From Roseomonas sp. (GTDB taxonomy: Bacteria > Pseudomonadota > Alphaproteobacteria > Acetobacterales > Acetobacteraceae): DNA of 5,468 nt. The notes under the pieces were generated by a model, which was not told the DNA's origin, ran no database searches, and saw nothing but the letters and a program-made list of their open reading frames with translations. The stretch is from positions 1 to 5,468 of the forward strand of contig JADCFR010000184.1 in NCBI GenBank assembly GCA_020249415.1. The letters are read 5' to 3'. The translations under genes and the position numbers were made by a program. Shown here in pieces: positions 1 through 5,468 of this stretch (its first letter is position 1; the number at the start of each line of letters is the position of its first letter).

Positions 1-889
1 CATACATGGGCACACCTGCTTCGTGCGCGGCTTCCACCTTATCCAGCAACCAACGCCACAGGCCCGGCTTGGATTCCCGTTGCAGTAACGAGAATGTCAT
101 TGGCCGGCCCGATGCCGCGGCGATGCGTTGCAGGCGCGCGAATTCATCTTCCGGATCGTCAAAATCCGAAATCACCTGCATCCAGCCCGCACCCTGCGCA
201 CGAATGGCACGCGCGATGGTCTCCAACTCCGCCTCCGGCGTGCCGAGGGTCGGGATATGGCGCCCATCCAAGGTGCGATGCGCAATGGCGCGTGATGTCG
301 AAAAGCCGAGCGCGCCGGCCGCCAAACCTTCCGCAGTCAGCCGCGCCATCTCGGCGCATTGTTCGGGAGTGGCCACCGCATGCGCTTCTGCGGCTTCGCC
401 CATGACATGCACGCGCAAGGGCGCATGCGTCACCATGGCGGCGACATCCATGTCATAGGGCCGCGCATCAAGCGCATCCATGTATTCTGGGAAGCTTTCC
501 CAATTCCAGGGCAGGCCTTCGGTCAGCACAACCTCCGGCAAATCCTCCACACCTTCCATCAGCTTCACGAGCATATCACGCCGATCTGGCCTGCACGGCG
601 CGAAACCCACGCCGCAATTGCCGAGCAGCGCTGTTGTCACACCATTGATGGATGAAGACAGCAGCCGGCTGCTCCAAGTCGCTTGAGCATCGTAATGCGT
701 ATGGATATCCACAAAGCCCGGCGTGACGATCAGGCCCTTGGCGTCAATCTCCTCCGGCGCGCGGGCTGAGATCTTGCCGATCTCCAGAATGCGCCCATCG
801 CCAATGGCGATATCGGCTTCATAGGGGGGCGCACCGGTGCCATCCACCAGCGTGCCACCACGAATAATCAGGCTTGCGTCGCGTGCCAT
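1..889 (-). CDS. N-acyl-D-amino-acid deacylase-like metal-dependent amidohydrolase (C-terminus outside window)
   Basis: This is the first 296 codons of an amidohydrolase-superfamily enzyme (D-aminoacylase group), which as a family hydrolyses the amide of N-acyl-D-amino acids in the cytosol using zinc. I translated it by hand to the window edge and it stays open. Visible are an N-terminal beta-sandwich start (IIRGGTLVDGTG), the metal-binding block GFVDIHTHYD with His63 and His65, and GNCGVGFAP with Cys92, the bridging-metal cysteine position of D-aminoacylases. A GALGFSTSR block follows at residues 192-200. Relatives are about 480-580 residues, so roughly 40-50% is missing at the left edge. 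The ATG at 889 directly precedes the conserved first strand and has AAGGAAA five bases upstream. It lies 11 bases after the MDR gene, so co-transcription is likely. The usual His-Met-Arg zinc-ligand block is not seen where expected (residues 237-243 read MQVISDF), so the substrate is uncertain. Family assignment is firm; the D-amino-acid substrate is only homology-level. Confidence 0.87.
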   Translation of the reverse strand, partial: MARDASLIIRGGTLVDGTGAPPYEADIAIGDGRILEIGKISARAPEEIDAKGLIVTPGFVDIHTHYDAQATWSSRLLSSSINGVTTALLGNCGVGFAPCRPDRRDMLVKLMEGVEDLPEVVLTEGLPWNWESFPEYMDALDARPYDMDVAAMVTHAPLRVHVMGEAAEAHAVATPEQCAEMARLTAEGLAAGALGFSTSRAIAHRTLDGRHIPTLGTPEAELETIARAIRAQGAGWMQVISDFDDPEDEFARLQRIAAASGRPMTFSLLQRESKPGLWRWLLDKVEAAHEAGVPMY

Positions 890-894
890 GGGAG

Positions 895-901
895 TTTCCT
901 T
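895..901 (-). promoter_or_regulatory. Shine-Dalgarno of the deacylase gene, overlapping the upstream stop codon
   Basis: On the minus strand the sequence reads TGAAGGAAACTCCCATG. The last base of the MDR stop codon (TGA, 903-901) is the first base of AAGGAAA, five bases before the ATG at 889. This fixes the start of the deacylase and suggests that ribosomes finishing the MDR gene can re-initiate there (translational coupling, inferred). Confidence 0.6.
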
Positions 902-1884
902 CAGGTCTTCAGGATGATTTTGCCAAGATGCGCATTGGCCTTCATATGCGCGAGCGCCTCAACCGCCTCATCCAGCGCAAATACACGGTCAATCGGCAAA
1001 CGGAACACGCCTTCATCCACGCCCTTGCGCAAATCCCGCCGAGCGACGCGTTCCTCTTCGCGGATTTCCGCGACACTGCGCGTGCGATGCGTCACACCGA
1101 TATAGGCAATGCGGCGCGTGGCGTGCAGATCAAAATCGAAATCGCCATGCGCCCCGCCAAGCCGCCCGACATTCACAATACGGCCCAGAATGGCGGTGGC
1201 GCGCATGGCGGCATTGATGGTCCCGCCGGAGACCTGGTCAATCACCAACTGCACCCCGCGCCCTTCGGTCAGCGCCAGCACCTGATCCGCCCAATCGGCA
1301 TCATTGGTGTTCACCGCATGATCGGCGCCGAATTCCTTCAACCGCGCGCGGCGTTCGGCATGGGTGGAAGTGCCAATCACCAGCCCTGCGCCCATATATT
1401 TCGCGATCTGCATGCCCATCAGCCCAACGCCGCTGGACGCACCCAGGATCAGTACCGCTTCGCCCTTGGCCAGACGCCCATTGGAAATCAGCGCATCATG
1501 CATGGTGGCAAGCGCCACCGGCAAAGTCGCGGCTTCTTCCCAGGACATGTTGCGATCCGGCACCGGCTGCACACGGCCCATATCGGCAATGGCATATTCC
1601 GCATAGCCGCCCGAACCCGCGCACATCACGCGGTCACCAGGCTTGATGCCGGCAACGTCCACGCCCACGGCGGCAACCTCACCGGCGAATTCCAGCCCCA
1701 GAATAGTGCCGGCGCCGCCCATGCGCCCATGCGCATGCCCCGCGGCCACGCCAAGATCAGCGCGGTTTAGACCCGCCGCGCGCACCCGCACCAATACCTG
1801 TTCCGGCCCCGGCACCGGGCGCGGCGCTTGCTGAACCTTCACGCCCTCCGCGGTGACGACCGCTGCCTTCATGGTTTCGGTCAT
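901..1884 (-). CDS. Zinc-independent MDR oxidoreductase, quinone oxidoreductase-like (NAD(P)H-dependent)
   Basis: This is a complete 327-residue member of the medium-chain dehydrogenase/reductase superfamily, most like the quinone oxidoreductase/zeta-crystallin branch, cytosolic. The N-terminal GroES-like domain (about 1-125) carries AAGLNRADLG at 36-45, the NRAD block typical of this branch, and LGLEFAGEV at 62-70. The Rossmann domain carries ILGASSGVG at 146-154, the nucleotide-binding turn of this group. The structural-zinc cysteines of classical alcohol dehydrogenases are absent, and so is the catalytic-zinc Cys, so reduction of a quinone, enone or acyl double bond fits better than zinc alcohol dehydrogenase activity. 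The C-terminus HLGKIILKT is the usual family ending. The ATG at 1884 is preceded by GAAAGGG with a seven-base spacer; the next ATG (codon 5) has no ribosome site. It lies 43 bases after tspO and 11 before the deacylase. The substrate cannot be read from the sequence. Confidence 0.9.
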   Translation of the reverse strand: MTETMKAAVVTAEGVKVQQAPRPVPGPEQVLVRVRAAGLNRADLGVAAGHAHGRMGGAGTILGLEFAGEVAAVGVDVAGIKPGDRVMCAGSGGYAEYAIADMGRVQPVPDRNMSWEEAATLPVALATMHDALISNGRLAKGEAVLILGASSGVGLMGMQIAKYMGAGLVIGTSTHAERRARLKEFGADHAVNTNDADWADQVLALTEGRGVQLVIDQVSGGTINAAMRATAILGRIVNVGRLGGAHGDFDFDLHATRRIAYIGVTHRTRSVAEIREEERVARRDLRKGVDEGVFRLPIDRVFALDEAVEALAHMKANAHLGKIILKT

Positions 1885-1927
1885 GCTATTGCCCTTTCAG
1901 TGAATGCAGAGGATGCCATGGTGGCGC

Positions 1928-2407
1928 TCAGCGCGGCAGTTGGGGATTCAACCGCCACATGGTAAAATTCAGCAGCCCCGCAAAGCTGACCCAGGCCAGA
2001 TAGGGCACCATCAGCAGCGCGGCGCGGGCATCAATCGGCCAAAACACGATGATGCAGGCCAGGATGGAAAGCCACAGCAGGCAAAGCTCGGCAAAGGCCA
2101 AATCCATCCGCCGCATGCCAAAGAAAATCCCGGACCAGGCGGCGTTCAGCACCAATTGCAGCGCGAAAAGCCCAAGCGCCAGCGCGCCGCCGGCAAAGCC
2201 CACGGCCTCCCAGATCAGCCAGCCGGCAATCGCGATCATCAGGAACAGCACCGCCCAGGCCGGGGCAAACAGCCAATTGGGCGGGCACCAGCTTGGCTTT
2301 TTCAGCGCCTCATACCAGGGGCCCGGGGTGAAGACGGCCCCTGACATGGCCGCCGCGAAGCTGGCGCCCAGAAAGCCCAGAAAACCGTAAATCGAGGACC
2401 ATTCCAT
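1928..2407 (-). CDS. tspO: TspO/MBR family tryptophan-rich membrane protein
   Basis: This is a complete 159-residue TspO/translocator-protein homologue, an inner (or, in Rhodobacter, outer) membrane protein that binds porphyrins and in alphaproteobacteria modulates tetrapyrrole and stress or oxygen responses. Five hydrophobic segments are visible, at roughly 5-25, 46-66, 72-95, 104-123 and 129-150. Family blocks are present: KKPSWCPPNW at 36-45 (the PxWxPP signature), QLVLNAAWSGIFFG at 84-97, and PYLAWV followed by a conserved LNF near 135-148. There are 12 tryptophans in 159 residues, as the name implies. From memory it aligns almost end to end with Rhodobacter sphaeroides TspO (about 158 residues), supporting the ATG at 2407. 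AAGGGGG just upstream is very close to the start, so initiation may be modest. It is the first gene of the minus-strand block and is divergent from the GMC gene. No photosynthesis or tetrapyrrole gene is in view. Confidence 0.93.
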   Translation of the reverse strand: MEWSSIYGFLGFLGASFAAAMSGAVFTPGPWYEALKKPSWCPPNWLFAPAWAVLFLMIAIAGWLIWEAVGFAGGALALGLFALQLVLNAAWSGIFFGMRRMDLAFAELCLLWLSILACIIVFWPIDARAALLMVPYLAWVSFAGLLNFTMWRLNPQLPR

Positions 2408-2484
2408 GCCCCCTTATAGACCAAGATTGCGACTTGCCGAGGGGTAATGGCATGATGCTGCCAGAAACAAGGGGGGCAGCCGCC
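2408..2484. promoter_or_regulatory. Divergent intergenic region between tspO and the GMC gene
   Basis: These 77 bases must hold the promoters of both the tspO-led minus-strand unit and the GMC/Bug plus-strand unit, unless transcription enters from further away. I see no convincing -35/-10 pair on either strand. A small inverted pair (TGCC at 2435-2438 and GGCA at 2449-2452, ten-base spacer) and the short palindrome GCATGATGC at 2450-2458 could form part of an operator, but both are short enough to arise by chance. The call rests on gene orientation, not on a recognised motif. Confidence 0.4.
2469..2476 (+). promoter_or_regulatory. Shine-Dalgarno deciding the GMC start
   Basis: AAGGGGGG lies eight bases before the ATG at 2485. 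It supports that start over the in-frame TTG at 2434. A competing site, GAGGGG at 2439-2444, lies seven bases before an in-frame ATG at 2452 and would add eleven residues. Confidence 0.55.
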
Positions 2485-4095
2485 ATGGCGCAGCACGAAT
2501 CGGATTATGTCATTCTGGGTGGGGGCTCGGCCGGCTGCGTGCTGGCGACGCGGCTTTCGGAAGACCCGGGCACGAGTGTCACTTTGCTGGAAGCCGGCCC
2601 CTGGGATCGCAACCCCTGGATCCATATCCCCATGGGCTTTGCGCGGCTTTATGTGACGAAGAAATTCGATTGGAATTACCAGACCGAAGCGGAAGGGGAG
2701 CTTGGCGGGCGCAGCGTCTATTGGCCGCGCGGGCGCGTGATTGGCGGCTCGGGCAGCGTCAATGGCCTGGTGTTTCTGCGCGGTAGCCCGCGCGATTATG
2801 ATCGCTGGTCGCAATCTGGCGCGCGCGGCTGGTCCTATGAAGACTGCCTGCCCTACTTCAAGCGGCTTGAGAATTTCGCAGGCCCAGACAGTGAATTTCG
2901 TGGCAAGGATGGCCCGATGCGCATTGGGGAGGTGCCTGAACCCTCACCAGGCTGCCGCGCCTTTGTGGAAGCCTGCGTCAAGCTTGGTTTCACGCGCAAT
3001 CGCGACAATAATGGCGATTGGTATGAAGGTGTTGCGCCCAATCAATTGAATGTGCATCGCGGGCGGCGCTGGAGCCCGGCTGTGGCCTATCTGCGCCCGG
3101 CCTTGAAGCGGCCCAATCTGCGCGTGGAAACCGAACGCCTGGGCCAGCGCATCCTGATCGAAAATGGCCGCGCTGTGGGCGTGGTGGTACGCGGCCCGGC
3201 GGGCGAGGAAACCTATCGCGCGCGGCGGGAGGTGATTCTTTCATCCGGCGCCATCGAAAGCCCGAAAATGCTGATGCTGTCAGGCATTGGTGATGCGCAT
3301 GCGCTGCGGGAGATGGGCATTCAGGTGCAGGTCTATGCGCCTGAAGTGGGCAAGAATCTGCAGGATCATTTCATGGTGCGCTTTGCCTTCCGCACCAAGC
3401 CTTGCGGCACCTTGAACGAGATCCTGGCCAACCCCATTCGCGCCGCCGGGCTTGGCTTGGATTGGGCACTGCGCCGCAAGGGCCAGATGGCGGTGGGCGC
3501 TTCGGAAGCGAGCCTTTTTGCGCGGGTGCTGCCAGGATCGGAAGAACCCGAAGTGCAATTCCAATTCGTCAATTTTAGCCTGGGCGGCAATCAGGGTACC
3601 TCGGCGAATTCACTCGCGAAGCATCCCGGCTTTACCTTCAATTTCTGCGTCTGCCGGCCTGACAGCCGTGGGGATCTGACGCTGCGTTCACCCAATGTCG
3701 CCGACAAACCCGTGATCCGCGCGAATTACCTGACCGCGCCTTCCGATATCCGCATCATGCTGGAATCCGCCAAGCTCGGCCGACGCATTGCCGCGACAGA
3801 GCCCTTCGCCGGCCTGATCGAAAGCGAACAATTCCCCGGGCTCAGCACGGATTCAGAAGATGAAATGCTGGATTATATCCGCGGCAATGGCACGACCGTG
3901 TATCACCCCTGCGGCACCAATCGCATGGGCACCGATCAGCGTTCCGTGGTGGATGAGGAATTGCGTGTGCGCGGCGTGCAGGGTTTGCGCGTGGTGGATG
4001 CCTCGGTCTTTCCGCTGGTGCCATCTTCCAACATTCACCCGGCGGTGCTGATGCTGGCGGAACGCGCATCAGACCTTATCCGTCGGGCGGCGTGA
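2485..4095 (+). CDS. GMC family FAD-dependent oxidoreductase (choline dehydrogenase-like)
   Basis: This is a complete 536-residue glucose-methanol-choline oxidoreductase, an FAD flavoprotein that oxidises a primary or secondary alcohol. The N-terminal dinucleotide fold is YVILGGGSAGCVLATRLSE (8-26), with the ribose-binding acidic residue in LLEAG (34-38). GMC signature 1 begins at GRVIGGSGSVNG (83-94) and signature 2 is GAIESPKMLMLSGIG (255-269). The C-terminal catalytic region has HPCGTNRMG (His474) and VVDASVFP, then SSNIHPA (His518). The 44-residue spacing of the two catalytic positions matches choline oxidase (466/510) and aryl-alcohol oxidase (502/546), but the second residue is His rather than the Asn of choline enzymes. 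There is no signal peptide, so the enzyme is cytosolic. I chose ATG 2485 because it has a good ribosome site and places the FAD fold at residue 8, as is usual; ATG 2452 is possible. It is followed closely by the Bug receptor. The true substrate is unknown, and choline is not supported. Confidence 0.92.
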   Translation: MAQHESDYVILGGGSAGCVLATRLSEDPGTSVTLLEAGPWDRNPWIHIPMGFARLYVTKKFDWNYQTEAEGELGGRSVYWPRGRVIGGSGSVNGLVFLRGSPRDYDRWSQSGARGWSYEDCLPYFKRLENFAGPDSEFRGKDGPMRIGEVPEPSPGCRAFVEACVKLGFTRNRDNNGDWYEGVAPNQLNVHRGRRWSPAVAYLRPALKRPNLRVETERLGQRILIENGRAVGVVVRGPAGEETYRARREVILSSGAIESPKMLMLSGIGDAHALREMGIQVQVYAPEVGKNLQDHFMVRFAFRTKPCGTLNEILANPIRAAGLGLDWALRRKGQMAVGASEASLFARVLPGSEEPEVQFQFVNFSLGGNQGTSANSLAKHPGFTFNFCVCRPDSRGDLTLRSPNVADKPVIRANYLTAPSDIRIMLESAKLGRRIAATEPFAGLIESEQFPGLSTDSEDEMLDYIRGNGTTVYHPCGTNRMGTDQRSVVDEELRVRGVQGLRVVDASVFPLVPSSNIHPAVLMLAERASDLIRRAA

Positions 4096-4100
4096 GAGGG
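4094..4100 (+). promoter_or_regulatory. Shine-Dalgarno deciding the Bug receptor start
   Basis: GAGAGGG starts inside the GMC stop codon (TGA, 4093-4095) and sits six bases before the ATG at 4107. It makes ATG 4107 the likely start rather than the in-frame GTG at 4092 that overlaps the GMC stop. The arrangement suggests coupled translation of the two genes. Confidence 0.6.
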
Positions 4101-4106
4101 CTTGCA

Positions 4107-5087
4107 ATGAAGCGTTTGAATCTGGGCCGTCGCGCCACGCTTTCGGCGCTACTGACGGCACCCTTTCTTGCCAGCAACGCCAAGGCGCAGGGTAGCGATT
4201 GGCCCAATCGCCCCGTGCGTGTCGTGGTGCCTTGGCCACCAGGCGGCGGCGCCGATACCACGGCGCGCATGATCTTCCCGAAGCTGGCGCAAAAGCTTGG
4301 CCAGCCTTTCGTGATTGAAAACCGCCCTGGCGCTTCCGGCAGTATTGGCGCTGCGGAAGTCGCGCGCGCTACGCCTGATGGCTATACGATTTTGCATGAT
4401 GCGACACCGCTTGCGATCAATCCCTTCCTGATCCGCGTTTCCTTCGATGCGCTGGCTGATCTGAAGGCCATTTTCCTGCCCATGCAGGTGCCGATGCTGC
4501 TGGTGATGCATCCGTCCCAGGCGCCGCGATCCCTGGCTGATGTGATTGCGCTTGCCAAATCGCGGCCCGGGTCGCTCGATTGGGCGTCATCGGGCAATGG
4601 ATCGGCGCAGCATCTGGCTTTGGAACTTTTCACGCGCGCCTCGGGCATCACTGTGAACCACGTACCCTATCGTGGCGGAGGCCCGGCCTTGACCGATGTG
4701 GTGGCCGGGCAGGTCGGTTATTTCTTCAGCAATTCGAATGTGTCTTTGCCCTTCGTGCAGGGTGGGCGCGTCCGTGCCGTGGCGCATACCGGGCGTGGGC
4801 GCATCGCGGCCTTCCCGGACCTGCCCGCCATTGGCGATACGCTGCCGGGCTATGAGGCCTATGAATGGAACTGCATCCTGGCCCCCGCCCGCACGCCTGC
4901 TGCCATCATTGAAAAACTGAATGTTGCTTTGAATGAGGTGGTGCAGGACCCGGAAGTGGCCGCGCGCTACACCCAGCTTGCCATGGTAGTGCACCCCAAT
5001 TCCGTGGCACAAGCCGAAGCCTTTTTGCGCAGCGAGACCGAAAAATGGGGCCGCGTGATCAGGGAAGCGAATATCAAGTTGGAATAG
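4107..5087 (+). CDS. Tripartite tricarboxylate transporter (TTT) family substrate-binding receptor, Bug type
   Basis: This is a complete 326-residue periplasmic solute receptor of the Bug/TctC family, which captures small carboxylates, amino acids, nicotinate-like compounds or amides. Residues 1-27 form a secretion signal: basic start with a twin arginine (LGRRATLS), hydrophobic ALLTAPFLA, and likely cleavage after NAKA (27/28). The mature part has the family landmarks: PVRVVVPWPPGGGADTTAR (36-54), VIENRPGASGSIGAAEVARA (69-88) then PDGYT, SGNGSAQHLALELF (162-175), HVPYRGGGPALTDVVAG (185-201) and GRVRAVAHTG (220-229). Length is typical (about 320-330). The start at 4107 has GAGAGGG six bases upstream and begins at the signal peptide. 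It lies eleven bases after the GMC stop, so the two are probably one operon. No TctA or TctB membrane-subunit gene is in view, so it may be one of the many orphan Bug receptors. The ligand cannot be deduced from sequence. Confidence 0.94.
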   Translation: MKRLNLGRRATLSALLTAPFLASNAKAQGSDWPNRPVRVVVPWPPGGGADTTARMIFPKLAQKLGQPFVIENRPGASGSIGAAEVARATPDGYTILHDATPLAINPFLIRVSFDALADLKAIFLPMQVPMLLVMHPSQAPRSLADVIALAKSRPGSLDWASSGNGSAQHLALELFTRASGITVNHVPYRGGGPALTDVVAGQVGYFFSNSNVSLPFVQGGRVRAVAHTGRGRIAAFPDLPAIGDTLPGYEAYEWNCILAPARTPAAIIEKLNVALNEVVQDPEVAARYTQLAMVVHPNSVAQAEAFLRSETEKWGRVIREANIKLE

Positions 5088-5096
5088 CGGGGCTAG

Positions 5097-5468
5097 TCAC
5101 CCTGCCAAGAATTTCTCGGCAGCGCTGGCCAGCACCTGGCAGCCCAAAGCCAAATCCTCATCCTTCGTGTCTTCCGCCCAATGGTGGCTGATGCCGCCGA
5201 TGGAAGGCACGAAGATCATGGAAGCCGGCATGCGCCGCGCGATGTATTGCGCATCATGCCCCGCGCCTGATGGCATTTGCTGCCAAAGCCCTGGCGCATG
5301 GGCCTCTGCCGCCTGTTCCAAGGCTTTCATCATGGCTGCGTCGCAAATGGCAGGCGTTGCGCGGCTCATTTGCGAGAGCGTCGCGGGGCATTTTTCGCGG
5401 CGGTTGCTTTCCTGCACCAAGGCGCGCAGCCCGGCTTCCATACGTTCCAGCACGGGCACAGAGACATC
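5097..5468 (-). CDS. Zn-dependent hydrolase of the N-carbamoyl-L-amino-acid hydrolase/allantoate amidohydrolase group (M20), C-terminal part only
   Basis: These are the last 123 codons and the stop (TGA at 5099-5097) of a gene that begins beyond the right edge. The frame is open to base 5468, and the GTG at 5459 is not a real start because coding similarity continues through it. The end of the M20/M28-like catalytic domain is visible: MPSGAGHDAQYIA (fragment residues 65-77), IFVPSIGGISHHWAED (85-100), then the usual TxxEDLALG helix. Within family knowledge, SGAGHDA contributes to substrate binding and catalysis, and the first His of the SHxxxE block is the last metal ligand of the binuclear site. 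Relatives are about 400-430 residues and cleave N-carbamoyl-L-amino acids, beta-ureidopropionate or allantoate. This portion cannot tell these apart. It converges on the Bug receptor gene with nine bases between the stops. Confidence 0.88.
   Translation of the reverse strand, partial: DVSVPVLERMEAGLRALVQESNRREKCPATLSQMSRATPAICDAAMMKALEQAAEAHAPGLWQQMPSGAGHDAQYIARRMPASMIFVPSIGGISHHWAEDTKDEDLALGCQVLASAAEKFLAG

Noticed and set aside
6..458. A 150-codon plus-strand open frame at the left edge
   Set aside because: It is antisense to the deacylase gene, whose frame I read open from 889 to the edge with conserved motifs throughout.
824..832. A run of six G in the deacylase gene as a possible frameshift site
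   Set aside because: The reading frame continues with conserved family sequence on both sides (GTGAPPYEADIAIGDG), so there is no sign of a shift.
874..1770. A 298-codon plus-strand open frame opposite the MDR gene
   Set aside because: It lies antisense to a clearly conserved MDR enzyme. The His/Arg/Ala-rich translation has no recognisable domain and is what GC-rich codon bias gives on the opposite strand.
1904..2344. A 146-codon plus-strand open frame opposite tspO
   Set aside because: The Gln/Pro/Gly/Lys-rich translation is low-complexity and is a complement of the Trp/Leu-rich TspO codons. There is no ribosome site or family signal.
2412..2420. A TATAAG sequence upstream of tspO on the minus strand as a -10 box
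   Set aside because: It lies so close to the ATG that transcription would begin at about the start codon and leave out the ribosome site, and no -35 element sits 16-18 bases upstream.
2302..2814. A 170-codon minus-strand open frame crossing the tspO start, the divergent region and the GMC start
   Set aside because: It overlaps two well-supported genes and their promoter region, and its protein has no recognisable motif.
5103..5121. A hairpin (TGCC...GGCA with one mismatch) as a terminator
   Set aside because: It is inside the last codons of the right-edge hydrolase, has a mismatch and a three-base loop, and lacks a T-run, so chance is an adequate explanation.
1..5468. A previously undescribed biological system, mobile element, CRISPR array or RNA gene
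   Set aside because: All coding space is taken by recognisable enzyme, membrane and receptor families. Gaps between genes are 9-77 bases, and I saw no tandem or terminal repeats, transposase motifs or tRNA-like folds.

Overview
The window looks like an ordinary catabolic stretch of a GC-rich proteobacterial chromosome. A TspO of the Rhodobacter type, an apparently orphan tripartite-tricarboxylate (Bug) receptor, a GMC dehydrogenase and two amidohydrolase-type genes together suggest an alphaproteobacterium. Rhodospirillales/Acetobacteraceae is my best guess, but it is inference from gene style and composition only. About 95% of the bases are coding. I see no tRNA, rRNA, CRISPR array, insertion sequence or phage gene.

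Layout. The left part (1 to 2407) is on the minus strand. Read in transcription order it is tspO (2407 to 1928), a zinc-free MDR/quinone-oxidoreductase-like gene (1884 to 901), and an N-acyl-D-amino-acid deacylase-like metal hydrolase (889 to beyond base 1, so its C-terminus is missing). Gaps are 43 and 11 bases, so one transcript is likely. A 77-base divergent region (2408 to 2484) separates this block from two plus-strand genes: a choline-dehydrogenase-like GMC oxidoreductase (2485 to 4095) and a periplasmic Bug-type solute receptor (4107 to 5087), spaced like a coupled operon. At the right edge, the last 123 codons of a Zn-dependent N-carbamoyl-amino-acid hydrolase-like gene (M20 family) run on the minus strand and converge on the Bug gene with nine bases between the stop codons.

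How the genes may work together (inference). A periplasmic receptor for a small organic acid or amide, two cytosolic C-N bond hydrolases and two oxidoreductases are consistent with scavenging N-acylated or N-carbamoylated amino acids or similar amides and oxidising an alcohol. No transport membrane subunit, regulator or other substrate-defining gene lies in the window, so the substrate is unknown. I found no convincing evidence of a previously undescribed system. The points most worth a second look are the divergent active-site region of the deacylase homologue, the His-His catalytic pair of the GMC enzyme, the coupling of an apparently orphan Bug receptor to that enzyme, and tspO leading the catabolic transcript.
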